A stretch of DNA of 64,000 nucleotides from CAYJBH01 sp964370825 (GCA_964370825.1 CAYJKY010000011.1:15143-79142), one strand, 5' to 3'. Shown: positions 9,545-19,566, numbered from the stretch's first letter. Notes: generated by a model not told the origin, from the letters alone. Numbers and translations: made by a program.

Positions 9545-9576
9545 GCGTTTGGATTGACGCTAAAATATGAGGTGAA

Positions 9577-12500
9577 ATGGTACTTAACAAAATAGAGATA
9601 CAGGGCTTTAAATCTTTTCCGGACAGGATAAAGGTTAGTTTTGGGTCGGGTATCACCGCCGTGGTAGGACCTAACGGTAGCGGTAAGAGTAACATTTCGG
9701 ATGCGGTGCGATGGGTGATGGGTGAAACCAGTGCAAAGCAACTTCGTGGCGGCAGTAAGATGGAGGCCGTCATATTTGATGGAGCAAAAAACCGAGGTGC
9801 AATGGGATATGCCTCGGTCAGTCTTACGTTGGATAATTCCGAGGGAAGACTTGATATAGATGCACCGGAGATTACGATAGGTCGAAAGGTGTATCGCAGT
9901 GGTAATAGTGAGTACACCATTAACGGCAAGCAGGTTCGCCTTAAGGACATCTACGAACTGCTTCTCGACACAGGGCTCGGACGTGACGGTTATTCCATGA
10001 TAGGACAGGGTCGAATTGCCGAGATAGTTTCGGCGCGCTCGGGCGAGAGACGTGAAATTTTCGAAGAGGCAAGCGGAATTGCAAAATACCGCTATCGCCG
10101 TAACGAGGCTGAAAAAAAACTTGCCGCAACCGCCGAAAACATGATAAGACTTACCGACATATTCAGCGAGTTAGAGGCAAGGGTAGGTCCGCTTGCAAGG
10201 GAATCTGAAAAGGCAAAGCGGTTTTTGGTGCTTGCCGATGAGAGAAAGCGTTGCGAGATAACGCTTTATTTAGATATTCTTGAAAAAACCAAGGTTCTTC
10301 TTCGTGAGGCTGCAAACAAGCGAGAGATAGTGTCGGCAGACTACGATGAAAATCGGTCGACCATAGACAGGATAGAGAAAAAGATAGAACAGCTTCGCAG
10401 GCAGGCGGGTGACGCATTAATAGAAATTGAACAAAAAAATGCCGAGATAAGGCTTGCGGACGAACAGTCTGCCTCCCATGCAAACAGGATAGCTGTTTTA
10501 AAAAATGACAACGTGCATATTGCAGGCAGGGCAGAAGCTTTGCAGGCGGAGCTGTCGGGGCTATCCACACAGGGTGAGAGTGAAAAACAACAGATAGAGG
10601 AACAAAAACAGCTTTTAGAAAAACTTACAGAGGAATTTTCCGTTGCAGAAACGGCGGTTGCCTCCCTAGTTGCCGAGATTGACGAGCTTGCAAGGCAGGC
10701 TGCCGAAACCGGAAGGGAGCGAGACTCGGCAGAATACAGACAGGCGAGTTTATCCTCGGTTCTTGCCGATCTTAGGATTACCGAGGCGACAATATCTGCC
10801 GACATTGAGAGTGTCAGTATGGCACAGACTGAAGCGGAACAGGCGGTAGAGGAGTCTGAACAGCGACTCGAGGCGGCAAAGGCGGAATGTAAAAAATACC
10901 GCCGCCGTCGTGAAGACATAGCTGAGACGATATCACGTCACACAAATATAAACGAGGGGTTACGGCTTAAGTTAGAGGCAAAACGCAGACAGACCGAGTC
11001 TGCAAAGGCACAGCAGGAGGAGTTTGCCCACAATCTTCGTAAGATGACCGACCGACTTCACCTCTTAGAGGATCTCCAAAACAACAACGATGGCTATTTT
11101 AACAGCGTCAAGGCGGTACTGACTGCAGGTCAAAACGGACGACTCGGTGGAATACTCGGTGCAGTATCCTCCCTTATTTCGGTAAAAAAAGGCTATGAAG
11201 TTGCGATAGAAACCGCTCTTGGTAATGCCGCTCAGAATATCATTGTAGAGAACGAGCGGAGCGCCAAGTCGGCAATATCGATGCTAAAAGAGGATAGGTT
11301 GGGAAGGGCGACCTTTCTACCTCTCGATACCGTGAGACCCTCCGGCGAGATAAGGGATAGAATCCCCGACGGTGCAATAACCGCTGAAAGCTTGATAACC
11401 GCCGATAAAAAATACGACAAGGTGGTGTCAAACCTGCTTGGTAGAATTTTGGTTGCCGAGGATATAAATACTGCAAGTAATTATGCAAAACAGCTATCCT
11501 ACCGCTACCGAATAGTCACCACAGACGGTCAGGTTATAAATGCCGGTGGTTCATTTACCGGTGGTTCGCTTGCCAAGGGAAGCGGTGCGTTTAGCCGTAA
11601 AACCGAGATAGAAACGCTTAAAAATGAACTGAAAAAACAATCCTTAAAAAAAGAGGAGCTTGCCGAGGTGCATCAAAATCACCTTCGCGAGCTTGCCGCA
11701 GTTGAGGCTGACATGACGGCGGCAGATGCCGAGCGACGTTCTGCCGACGAGGATTTAATCAGACTTTCCACCGAGGAGCAGTCGGCAATACAGCTGAGGG
11801 AGCTTGCGCAGAGCAGCGTTGATACTGCACTCACAAGACAGGAAGCTGTGTCGGACAGGCTGGTTGAGCTTAACGATCGAAAGGCTCAAACCGCCGATGA
11901 GATGATTAAACTCAAAGGGGAGCTTGAACAGCTAATAGAGCAGATAAAGTTGCATTCCGATGAACAGCACAGCGATAACATTCAGCAAAAACAACAGGAG
12001 CTTTCTCAGGGCAGATTGACCGCACTTGCACTGCAAAAAGACGTAGAGCAGGCAAGGAGTAGCTACGAGTCGCTATGCTCAAGAGCAGGACAGGCGGCAG
12101 AGGAGCTGATGCGCCGAGAGGAACAGCTCAAGGAGCTTGAAAAAACGATAGAGAGCAACAGAATTGAGTGTGAACAGGCGATAGCTGCTCGTGAAAAAAG
12201 CATTGCCCACGCAAAAGAGCTGAGTGAAGACATAGAGAAAATACGAAAAAACAGGCTGACCGGCGAGGGGGAGATAACAAGACTTTCCGGCGAGGTTAAG
12301 CAGTACTACTCAAGGCAGGAGGATTTAACAAGGGAGCGTACCACCCTTATCGAAAAGGAGCACTCTCACCAGAGCGAATATGACTCAACAATTACAAAAC
12401 TGTGGGAGGATTATGAGCTCGGAATTACCGATGCCGCCGAGTTTGTTATAGAGTATGAAAGCCTTACCGCACTTAAAAAGAGGGTTTCCGAGCTTCGTTC

Positions 12501-13134
12501 CGAGATAAGAGGTCTCGGTAATGTCAACGTTGCGGCTATCGAGGAATATGGTGAGGTTTCGGAGCGTTATGAATTTATGAAACGTCAGCTTGAGGATATC
12601 GAGCAGGCGAGAGCGGGGCTCACAAGATTAATAAACGAGCTCTCGCAGGACATGAAAAACATTTTTGCCGAGAGTTTTGAACGGATTAACAGGCATTTCG
12701 GTGACATATTTACAAGGCTTTTTGGCGGCGGAAGTGCAGGACTGAGCCTTTCCGATCCGGAAAATATATTGGAAAGCGGAATTGACATTGCGGTATCGCC
12801 TCCCGGTAAGGTAATAAAAAATCTCGAGAGCCTCTCGGGCGGAGAGCAGGCACTGGTTGCAATAGCAATTTATTTTGCAATACTTGCGGTAAATCCCGCA
12901 CCATTTTGTGTGCTCGACGAGATAGACGCCGCACTCGATGACGTAAATGTTGTCCGCTTTGCCTCCTACCTAAAAAATATAACCGACACCCAGTTTATAG
13001 TTATTACCCACCGTCGCGGAACCATGGAGGAGGCAAATGTTCTGTATGGTGTAACCATGCAAGAGGACGGTGTTTCCAAGCTTTTACGGCTTGATACCGC
13101 AACAAATGATATTGAGATGATGGTAAACGAGTAA
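9577..13134 (+). CDS. smc: Chromosome segregation protein SMC
   Basis: The 1185-residue protein is a full-length SMC ATPase, which organises and helps separate chromosomes together with ScpA and ScpB. The N-terminal Walker A is GPNGSGKSN (residues 31-39). Two long coiled coils follow, rich in Glu, Lys, Gln and Ala. They flank a hinge around residues 515-670 that begins GRLGGILGAVSSLI and includes the Gly-rich GGSFTGGS. The C-terminal head has the signature LSGGEQAL (from residue 1086) and Walker B CVLDEIDAALDD. Length and domain order are normal. In Bacillus smc follows rnc; here it follows the V-ATPase operon, and rnc lies about 7 kb downstream. Confidence 0.98.
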   Translation: MVLNKIEIQGFKSFPDRIKVSFGSGITAVVGPNGSGKSNISDAVRWVMGETSAKQLRGGSKMEAVIFDGAKNRGAMGYASVSLTLDNSEGRLDIDAPEITIGRKVYRSGNSEYTINGKQVRLKDIYELLLDTGLGRDGYSMIGQGRIAEIVSARSGERREIFEEASGIAKYRYRRNEAEKKLAATAENMIRLTDIFSELEARVGPLARESEKAKRFLVLADERKRCEITLYLDILEKTKVLLREAANKREIVSADYDENRSTIDRIEKKIEQLRRQAGDALIEIEQKNAEIRLADEQSASHANRIAVLKNDNVHIAGRAEALQAELSGLSTQGESEKQQIEEQKQLLEKLTEEFSVAETAVASLVAEIDELARQAAETGRERDSAEYRQASLSSVLADLRITEATISADIESVSMAQTEAEQAVEESEQRLEAAKAECKKYRRRREDIAETISRHTNINEGLRLKLEAKRRQTESAKAQQEEFAHNLRKMTDRLHLLEDLQNNNDGYFNSVKAVLTAGQNGRLGGILGAVSSLISVKKGYEVAIETALGNAAQNIIVENERSAKSAISMLKEDRLGRATFLPLDTVRPSGEIRDRIPDGAITAESLITADKKYDKVVSNLLGRILVAEDINTASNYAKQLSYRYRIVTTDGQVINAGGSFTGGSLAKGSGAFSRKTEIETLKNELKKQSLKKEELAEVHQNHLRELAAVEADMTAADAERRSADEDLIRLSTEEQSAIQLRELAQSSVDTALTRQEAVSDRLVELNDRKAQTADEMIKLKGELEQLIEQIKLHSDEQHSDNIQQKQQELSQGRLTALALQKDVEQARSSYESLCSRAGQAAEELMRREEQLKELEKTIESNRIECEQAIAAREKSIAHAKELSEDIEKIRKNRLTGEGEITRLSGEVKQYYSRQEDLTRERTTLIEKEHSHQSEYDSTITKLWEDYELGITDAAEFVIEYESLTALKKRVSELRSEIRGLGNVNVAAIEEYGEVSERYEFMKRQLEDIEQARAGLTRLINELSQDMKNIFAESFERINRHFGDIFTRLFGGGSAGLSLSDPENILESGIDIAVSPPGKVIKNLESLSGGEQALVAIAIYFAILAVNPAPFCVLDEIDAALDDVNVVRFASYLKNITDTQFIVITHRRGTMEEANVLYGVTMQEDGVSKLLRLDTATNDIEMMVNE

Positions 13135-13145
13135 AGGAGGTAACA

Positions 13146-14762
13146 GTGCAGGTTTTAAACGGAATATCCGCCGCATCCGGCATTGCGATCGGCAGTATTC
13201 GTATACCCGAAAGGGGCAAGGCTACCGTCATGCGACAGATGAAGGATCCGCTACAGGAAAAGCAGAGATTCGACGCGGCCAATCTCCTTGCCAAGGATGA
13301 GCTTGTGATGCTAAAGGAGCAGGCAACCGGTGAGGATAGAGACATAATAGAGTTTCAGGTTGCCATCCTGTCCGATAACGGATTTTTAAAGGAGGTATAC
13401 AGCTATATTGACGCCGGAGCGGGTGCCGCCGCCTCGGTGGAGCGTGCCTCCGGAATATTCGAAAAAAAGATGCAACGTATAGCCGACGATTATTTTAGCG
13501 AGCGGTCGGTGGATATTCGTGATGCCAGCAGACGTGTTGTGGACATTTTGGACGACGCACCGAGGGAACGGTTGTCCCTTAAAACTCCATGCATAGTTGT
13601 TGCCGATGAGCTCACTCCGAGCGACATGGTTACACTAGACCGCAATATGTTGCTCGGAATAGTTACCGTTAAAGGCTCAAAACAGGGCCATGCCTCCATA
13701 ATAGCGCGAACAATGGGTATACCTGCGGTTGTGCGTGTTCCGCTTAACATAGATGAGATAAAGGACGGTGACCAGATTGCGGTGGATGGAAATACCGGTG
13801 AAATCTTTTTATACCCAAGTGAAGGGGTGAAAACAAGATTCGCCCATCGTATGCATAAACTTATAAGGGACAAGCAGAAGGTCTACGATGTGCCGCAAAA
13901 GCCGGTAATCTCTAAAAACAATGTTAAAATCGACCTCTATGCGAACTGTGCATCACCGGAGGATATAACCACGGCACTAACCATGGGTGCAACCGGTGTA
14001 GGGTTGCTGAGAAGCGAGTCGATTTATATGGGAAAAAGCCTGCCGGATGAGGATAAACAGTATGAATTCTACGCAGAATGTATAAAGGCAGCTTCCGGGT
14101 TTCCTCTTACCATCAGAACCATGGACATAGGAGCGGACAAGTTTGTGCGTAGCATATCCATATCCGATGAACCAAACCCCGCACTCGGGGTAAGAGGAAT
14201 AAGACTTTCCTTGTTGCGGCGAGATATGTTTCAACAGCAAATTACCGCAATACTGCGCGCCTCGGTGTACGGTGAAGTGTCGGTAATGTTTCCCATGATT
14301 GCTACGGTAAGCGATTTTAACGAGGCAATGGAGATGGTTGCCAGGGCAAAATATGAGTTGGACGAAGCGAAGATCCCTTATCAAAAGGACGTAAAGTTTG
14401 GTGCAATGATAGAGACGCCCGCCGCTGCGCTGTGTGCACCCGAGCTTGCAAAAAAGGCTGACTTTTTCAGCATAGGAACAAACGACCTCACCCAGTATAC
14501 CCACGCCGCAGATCGTGAAAACACCTTGGTTGACAGCTACTTTTTAACCGCATCTACTGCGATTTTACGGCTTATCGACATTACGGTTAAGGCGGCAAAT
14601 GAGGAAAATATTCCGGTGTGCGTATGCGGTGAATCAGCTGCTCACCCTGAAATTGCCATGAGATACATGGAACTTTCGATAAACATTTTATCCATGTCGG
14701 CGCCCTTTTTGGCTAACATGAGGGAGTATATCGAGAGCAATGATATTGAGATAATAAAATAG
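13146..14762 (+). CDS. ptsI: PTS enzyme I-like phosphoenolpyruvate-protein phosphotransferase (divergent)
   Basis: The 538-residue protein has the complete domain order of PTS enzyme I: an N-terminal HPr-binding/swivelling domain, then a PEP-binding barrel. The phosphorylated histidine should be His182 in GSKQGHASIIAR. The PEP-site motifs appear as LLRSESIYM, TIRTMDIGADKF and FSIGTNDLTQYTHAADR, with the catalytic Cys in CVCGE. Several positions depart from the usual patterns. Canonical enzymes have GGxTSH before the histidine, RTLDIGGDK, and Leu or Met where this protein has His in QYTHA. The start is GTG with AAAGGAGG just upstream. No HPr or enzyme II gene is nearby, so its partner is unknown. 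It may be the general enzyme I or a specialised paralogue. Confidence 0.85.
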   Translation: MQVLNGISAASGIAIGSIRIPERGKATVMRQMKDPLQEKQRFDAANLLAKDELVMLKEQATGEDRDIIEFQVAILSDNGFLKEVYSYIDAGAGAAASVERASGIFEKKMQRIADDYFSERSVDIRDASRRVVDILDDAPRERLSLKTPCIVVADELTPSDMVTLDRNMLLGIVTVKGSKQGHASIIARTMGIPAVVRVPLNIDEIKDGDQIAVDGNTGEIFLYPSEGVKTRFAHRMHKLIRDKQKVYDVPQKPVISKNNVKIDLYANCASPEDITTALTMGATGVGLLRSESIYMGKSLPDEDKQYEFYAECIKAASGFPLTIRTMDIGADKFVRSISISDEPNPALGVRGIRLSLLRRDMFQQQITAILRASVYGEVSVMFPMIATVSDFNEAMEMVARAKYELDEAKIPYQKDVKFGAMIETPAAALCAPELAKKADFFSIGTNDLTQYTHAADRENTLVDSYFLTASTAILRLIDITVKAANEENIPVCVCGESAAHPEIAMRYMELSINILSMSAPFLANMREYIESNDIEIIK

Positions 14763-14776
14763 CATACAATATATTA

Positions 14777-14804
14777 CCAAGGTGTATCCAAAGGTATACC
14801 TCGG
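14777..14804 (+). other. Hairpin in the gap before glmM
   Basis: In the 72-base gap between ptsI and glmM, AGGTGTA at 14780-14786 can pair with TATACCT at 14795-14801 around a short loop, with one G-T pair. The flanking CC and GG extend the stem after a mismatch. No T-run follows directly, so it is not a good intrinsic terminator. It is far too small to be a glmS ribozyme. It could be an mRNA processing or stability element. Confidence 0.35.
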
Positions 14805-14834
14805 TATAAGAAGAGATGATTTTTTGGAGAAAAT

Positions 14835-16193
14835 ATGGGTAAATTTTTTGGAACGGACGGTGTAAGAGGTGTTGCCGGAAGCGAGCTAACACCTGAACTT
14901 GCAATGAAGATAGGACGTGCAACCGCATCGGTGCTCTCTAAAACGAGCAAGGAAAAGCCTCTTTACGTTATAGGATGTGATACCAGAATAAGCGGCGACA
15001 TGCTACAGAGTGCGCTTGCCGCCGGCATATGTTCGGTCGGCTGTGATGTAATGTTACTCGGTGTGCTTCCAACACCTGCAATCGCACTGCTTACACAGCG
15101 ATATCACGCTTCGGCAGGCTTTGTTATCTCCGCCTCCCACAACCCCGCAGAGTACAATGGAATAAAGATTTTTAACCACGATGGTTATAAGCTTCCGGAT
15201 AATGTTGAGGAGGAGATAGAGAGTTTCATCCTCGATCCGGAAAAAATCTCGACCATTGTAACCGCCTCAGGTGATGCTACCGGCCGAATTAACCACAACA
15301 AAACCGGTGTCGGAGACTATGTAGATTATATTGTTGGATGCGTTGATGCCAAACTATCAGGACTTAAGGTTCTGCTTGACTGTGCGAACGGTGCGGCAAG
15401 CGAGACAGCTCCGTTACTTTTTAAAAGACTTGGAGCGGATATAGAGCTAATAGGAAACGAGCCGGACGGTGTTAACATAAATAAGGACTGCGGTTCTACC
15501 CACCTAAAAAATCTGAGAGACAGGGTGTTAGCCGGAGGTTTTGATGTGGGTGTTGCTTTCGATGGCGATGCCGACCGTTGCCTTTGCGTCGACGAAAAGG
15601 GTAACGAGCTGGACGGTGACCGCATTATTGCCGCATTAGCCAAGGACATGAAACAGCGTGGTGAACTCGCAAAGGACACCGTTGTGGTAACGGTTATGTC
15701 CAATCTCGGATTTATGAAGTATATGAAATCCATCGGGATAACCTGCTCAACTACGGCGGTGGGTGACCGATACGTTTTAGAGAATATGCGAGAGGAAGGC
15801 TATGACATCGGTGGCGAGCAGAGCGGACATCTGATTATGAAAAAATATTCCACCACCGGTGACGGACAGCTTACCGCAGCCATGTTTTTACAGCTACTTG
15901 CAGGTAGCAAACACACCGCAAGCGAACTTACCCAGGTATATGAAAAGTTCCCGCAGGTCATGGAAAACATCACGGTGAGTGCACAGGGCAAGGAAAAATA
16001 CCGTAGAGACGAGTATATCGAGGGTTTTGTCGAAGCACAGCAACAGGCACTTATGGGCGAGGGACGTGTGCTGGTTCGTGTTTCCGGAACCGAGCCGCTT
16101 ATCAGGGTGATGGTAGAGGGGCAGGATCTTGCAAGAATTGAAATTGTTGCGGGACTTATTGCCAAAAAGATACGAGAGAGGTTGCCGAGCTAA
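14835..16193 (+). CDS. glmM: Phosphoglucosamine mutase
   Basis: The 452-residue enzyme converts glucosamine-6-phosphate to glucosamine-1-phosphate for UDP-GlcNAc and so for peptidoglycan. It starts with MGKFFGTDGVRGVAG, the usual GlmM N-terminus. The phosphorylated serine is Ser101 in ISASHNPAEYNG. The metal-binding loop is DGDADR at 243-248, the sugar-binding loop is GGEQSGH, and the phosphate-binding loop is RVSGTEPLIRVM near the C-terminus. All catalytic motifs are intact and the length is normal. Its stop overlaps the next start by one base (TAATG). Confidence 0.98.
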   Translation: MGKFFGTDGVRGVAGSELTPELAMKIGRATASVLSKTSKEKPLYVIGCDTRISGDMLQSALAAGICSVGCDVMLLGVLPTPAIALLTQRYHASAGFVISASHNPAEYNGIKIFNHDGYKLPDNVEEEIESFILDPEKISTIVTASGDATGRINHNKTGVGDYVDYIVGCVDAKLSGLKVLLDCANGAASETAPLLFKRLGADIELIGNEPDGVNINKDCGSTHLKNLRDRVLAGGFDVGVAFDGDADRCLCVDEKGNELDGDRIIAALAKDMKQRGELAKDTVVVTVMSNLGFMKYMKSIGITCSTTAVGDRYVLENMREEGYDIGGEQSGHLIMKKYSTTGDGQLTAAMFLQLLAGSKHTASELTQVYEKFPQVMENITVSAQGKEKYRRDEYIEGFVEAQQQALMGEGRVLVRVSGTEPLIRVMVEGQDLARIEIVAGLIAKKIRERLPS

Positions 16194-17050
16194 TGAGATA
16201 TTCGCCCGACTGGGAGGAGTACAGTCTACTTGATATAGGTAATGGACGGCGGTTGGAACGCTGGGGAGAATATCTTCTCAGCAGACCGGACCCGGTCGCT
16301 ATAGGCGAGCCGCTTTACCCCGAACTGTGGAATGACGCCGATGCTGTCTATCACCGTGCAAGTTCCGGTGGCGGTAGCTGGGAATACCGAAAAAAAATGC
16401 CCGAACGATGGGAGATAGGATATAAAAACCTTCAATTTAAAATATCCCCAACCGGCTTTAAGCATACCGGTCTTTTTCCCGAGCAGGCGGTAAACTGGGA
16501 TTTTTATACTAATAAACTAAAAGGCAAAAGTGGTGCAACGGTGCTTAACCTGTTTGGTTACACCGGTGCGGCGACGCTTGCCTGCCTTAGTGCCGGTGCC
16601 TCGGTGGTTCATCTCGATGCCGCAAAGGGTATGGTCGCATGGGCCAGAGAAAATGCCGCCCTTAGCGGGCTTGCCGATAAACCCTGTCGCTGGATTGTTG
16701 ACGATGCCTCAAGATTTTTGCAAAGAGAACAGCGGCGAGGCAACCGATATGACGGAATAATCATGGATCCGCCGAGCTACGGGAGAGGACCCTCCGGAGA
16801 GGTTTGGCAGCTGGAAAAGGAGCTTGCTCCGCTGATAAAAAATGCCGCATCACTCCTTAGCGATAATTCGCTTTTTTTGGCGGTAAACGGCTACACCGCA
16901 GGGATTTCGCCGGCTGTTTCGGCAATGCTTTTAAACATCTACTGCAACAGAGGTGATGCGAAGGTGAGCTCGGACGAGATAGGAATACTCGTCAAGGATA
17001 CAAACATTGTTCTGCCCTGTGGCGGAACCGCCGTAGCCGAATGGAATTAA
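16193..17050 (+). CDS. Class I SAM-dependent methyltransferase, RlmI/COG1092-like
   Basis: The 285-residue protein has a Rossmann methyltransferase fold. The SAM-binding motif I is NLFGYTGAATLACLSAGA, the acidic residue after strand 2 is in VVHLDAAKGMV, and motif IV is DGIIMDPPSYGRG. An N-terminal region with TGLFPEQAVNWDF is the motif typical of the COG1092 (RlmI-like) rRNA cytosine methyltransferases. The usual N-terminal PUA domain of RlmI is absent, so the exact RNA target is unknown. The gene overlaps glmM by one base and lies two bases before ecfA1. Confidence 0.82.
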   Translation: MRYSPDWEEYSLLDIGNGRRLERWGEYLLSRPDPVAIGEPLYPELWNDADAVYHRASSGGGSWEYRKKMPERWEIGYKNLQFKISPTGFKHTGLFPEQAVNWDFYTNKLKGKSGATVLNLFGYTGAATLACLSAGASVVHLDAAKGMVAWARENAALSGLADKPCRWIVDDASRFLQREQRRGNRYDGIIMDPPSYGRGPSGEVWQLEKELAPLIKNAASLLSDNSLFLAVNGYTAGISPAVSAMLLNIYCNRGDAKVSSDEIGILVKDTNIVLPCGGTAVAEWN

Positions 17051-17051
17051 A

Positions 17052-17894
17052 ATGATAAGTATAGAGAATGTTAGATATAGCTATGACAAGGTTGAGGCTC
17101 TCAAGGGGGTGTCGTTAGACATTCACGAGGGCGAGGTTTTGTGTATCCTCGGGGCAAACGGAAGTGGAAAATCCACCCTTGCCAAGATGCTTTGTGGTCT
17201 TATTATCCCGGACGAGGGGCAGGTAATAGTGGATGGAATTTCCACCAAGGAGGAGGATCGTCTGTTCGACATTCGCAGACGGGTAGGCATGGTATTTCAA
17301 AACCCCGACAACCAGATTGTCGCCACAATTGTGGAAGAGGATGTTGCATTTGCCCTTGAAAATCTCGGGGTTGAGCCGTCCGACATGCGGCGAAGGATAG
17401 ATGAAGCGATGGAGCTTACCGGAATTACAAGGTTTGCAAAATCACAGCCACACAAGCTATCGGGTGGTCAAAAGCAACGTGTTGCAATTGCCGGTGTGCT
17501 TGCTATGGAGCCAAAATATCTGGTTTTGGATGAATCTACCGCCATGTTAGACCCTAACGGACGCGCCTCGGTGCTGTCGGTAGCCGGCAGGCTAGGCAAG
17601 GAAAAGGGTGTTACGGTGGTGCACATAACACACTACATGGAGGAGGCTCTCACCGCCGACCGTGTTATTATTATGTCAAACGGAGAGAAAGCTTTGGAGG
17701 GGACACCTTTTGAGGTGTTTAAGGATACCGCAACCCTTCGCAGATACAGTCTTCGACCACCGGCTATAAAGATGCTTTGGGATAAAATGATATCCATGGG
17801 TGCACCGCTACCGCCCGATGTGCTTACCGAGGAGCAGGCAAAGGCGGTACTTTTGCCATTGTTAAAAGGAAAGGATTCTAAAGCCGAATGTTAA
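17052..17894 (+). CDS. ecfA1: ECF transporter ATPase EcfA1
   Basis: The 280-residue ABC ATPase powers vitamin uptake by group II energy-coupling factor transporters. Walker A is GANGSGKST at residues 34-42. The Q-loop region is VFQNPDNQIVATIVEEDVAF, the form characteristic of EcfA subunits. The signature is LSGGQKQRVAIAGVLAM and Walker B is YLVLDESTAMLDP. It is followed by EcfA2 with a 7-base overlap and then EcfT. This is a complete shared module; substrate-binding S components are encoded elsewhere, one of them at 43.9 kb in this window. Confidence 0.96.
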   Translation: MISIENVRYSYDKVEALKGVSLDIHEGEVLCILGANGSGKSTLAKMLCGLIIPDEGQVIVDGISTKEEDRLFDIRRRVGMVFQNPDNQIVATIVEEDVAFALENLGVEPSDMRRRIDEAMELTGITRFAKSQPHKLSGGQKQRVAIAGVLAMEPKYLVLDESTAMLDPNGRASVLSVAGRLGKEKGVTVVHITHYMEEALTADRVIIMSNGEKALEGTPFEVFKDTATLRRYSLRPPAIKMLWDKMISMGAPLPPDVLTEEQAKAVLLPLLKGKDSKAEC

Positions 17895-18736
17895 AGGTAA
17901 CCGGACTTAATTTTGCCTATCGCTCACCACTGGGAGAAGAAAACCATGTGTTGAGGGATGTTAACTTTGAGGTGGAAGACAACGCTTTTACCGGACTTAT
18001 AGGTGCGACAGGAAGCGGAAAATCTACCCTTATCTCCATTCTCGGAGGGCTGAGAAAGCCGGATAGCGGTTCTGTTACCATTGATGGGATGGAGTTTTGG
18101 AGCGATGCCGCCACCACAAGGGAGCTTCGATTTAAGGTAGGAATATGTTTTCAGATGCCGGAACATCAACTTTTTTGCGAGACGGTTTATGAGGACATTG
18201 CTTTCGGTCCCAACAATATGGGGCTTTCTAAGGAGGAAATCGATGTAAGGGTTCGGGATGCCGCCGAGGCGATGGGGCTTACCGAGGACGTTTTAGAGAA
18301 AAGCCCTTTTGAACTCTCGGGGGGACAAAAGCGCAGGGTTGCAATTGCCGGGGTACTCTCCATGCGTCCCTCAATTTTAATTTTAGACGAGCCGGTAGCC
18401 GGACTTGACCCAGCAGGACGGGAAAGCCTTTTAAATCTACTGAAAGGTTACAGAAATGAGACCGGGTCAACCGTAATAATGATATCCCATTCCATGGATG
18501 ACATAGCGGAATATGCCGAAAAGGTTATTGTTTTAAAGGACAGCGGGATAGCCTTTTATGACACCATGCCAAAAATATTTGAACGGTCGACCGAGCTTGC
18601 AGAAATGAAGCTTTCTATACCGGAGGTGACCTCACTATTCCTAGCCTTAAAGCGGGAGGGTATTGACATTTCTACCGATATATATACAATAGATTATGCG
18701 GCAAGGCGTCTGCTTGAAAGGATAACAAAGGAATGA
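17888..18736 (+). CDS. ecfA2: ECF transporter ATPase EcfA2
   Basis: The 282-residue second ATPase of the ECF module has Walker A GATGSGKSTL and Q-loop CFQMPEHQLFCETVYEDIAFG. The signature is LSGGQKRRVAIAGVLSM and Walker B is ILILDEPVAGLDP. The MPEHQLF motif distinguishes EcfA2 from EcfA1. It overlaps ecfA1 by 7 bases, and its stop overlaps the ecfT start as ATGA. Together with EcfA1 it forms the heterodimer that docks on EcfT. Confidence 0.96.
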   Translation: MLKVTGLNFAYRSPLGEENHVLRDVNFEVEDNAFTGLIGATGSGKSTLISILGGLRKPDSGSVTIDGMEFWSDAATTRELRFKVGICFQMPEHQLFCETVYEDIAFGPNNMGLSKEEIDVRVRDAAEAMGLTEDVLEKSPFELSGGQKRRVAIAGVLSMRPSILILDEPVAGLDPAGRESLLNLLKGYRNETGSTVIMISHSMDDIAEYAEKVIVLKDSGIAFYDTMPKIFERSTELAEMKLSIPEVTSLFLALKREGIDISTDIYTIDYAARRLLERITKE

Positions 18737-19566
18737 GCTTAACCGACATTACAATAGGACAGCACCTACCCGGTAGCTCGCTTCTTCATAATACCGACGC
18801 AAGGTTGAAGCTTCTGCTGACGGTAGGTTACGCCGTTGTGCTGTTTATTGACTCAAATCCTCTGGGTGTATTGCTTGCATTTATATTCATTATTATTGCC
18901 TATTCTTCCGCAACAATACCGTTTAAGCTTATTGCCAAAAGTATAAAACCTATTATTCCGATTATTATTTTCACCCTTGTTCTCAACGGCTTTTTTATAT
19001 CCGGCGATCCAATATTTACACTCTTTGGAACAATAACCTTAAGCTGGCAAGGTCTCGGCTTTGCAATTCTCATGGCTTGTAGAATTGCACTGCTTATTAT
19101 AGGTTCCTCCCTTCTCACCTACACCACCTCGCCTATACTGTTGACAGCGGCGATAGAGGCGGTACTCTCTCCATTAAAGGCTGTGAAACTTCCGGTGCAT
19201 GAGCTTGCAATGATGATGACCATAGCTCTGCGATTTATTCCCACCCTCCTTGAGGAGACAGAAAAGATAATCACAGCACAGCGCGCGAGGGGTGCCCAGT
19301 TTGACGAGGGAAGTATAGTACAGCGTGTTAAGGCAATGATACCTATACTGATACCACTTTTTGTGTCTGCGTTTCGACGAGCCGATGAGCTTGCAATGGC
19401 GATGGAGTGCAGATGTTACAACGGCGGCAACGGCAGAACAAGGCTTCACCGAATGAAGTTGACAAAAACCGACATAGCCGTTGCGTTTGTCGTCGCCTTT
19501 TACTTTTTATTAATTGCCTTTTCGGGCATTATATTCGATAATATTTGGGAGGTACTAAAAAAATGA
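18733..19566 (+). CDS. ecfT: ECF transporter transmembrane component EcfT
   Basis: The 277-residue membrane protein has several hydrophobic segments in its N-terminal two thirds. The cytoplasmic coupling helices include AQRARGAQFDEG and ADELAMAMECRCYNGG. These hold the two conserved Ala-Arg-Gly-like motifs (here ARG and ECR) that contact the ATPases. It starts in the ATGA overlap with ecfA2 and ends in an ATGA overlap with plsX. In many Firmicutes ecfT is followed by truA-rplM. The junction with plsX here is a different arrangement. Confidence 0.95.
   Translation: MSLTDITIGQHLPGSSLLHNTDARLKLLLTVGYAVVLFIDSNPLGVLLAFIFIIIAYSSATIPFKLIAKSIKPIIPIIIFTLVLNGFFISGDPIFTLFGTITLSWQGLGFAILMACRIALLIIGSSLLTYTTSPILLTAAIEAVLSPLKAVKLPVHELAMMMTIALRFIPTLLEETEKIITAQRARGAQFDEGSIVQRVKAMIPILIPLFVSAFRRADELAMAMECRCYNGGNGRTRLHRMKLTKTDIAVAFVVAFYFLLIAFSGIIFDNIWEVLKK

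Noticed and set aside
10341..10919. Minus-strand frame of 192 codons inside smc
   Set aside because: Composition is Ser/Ala/Cys-rich, the mirror of the coiled-coil coding strand; no start signal or domain.
14763..14834. glmS-type ribozyme or riboswitch before glmM
   Set aside because: The gap is only 72 bases and holds one small hairpin; the glmS ribozyme needs a much larger conserved core and precedes glmS, not glmM.
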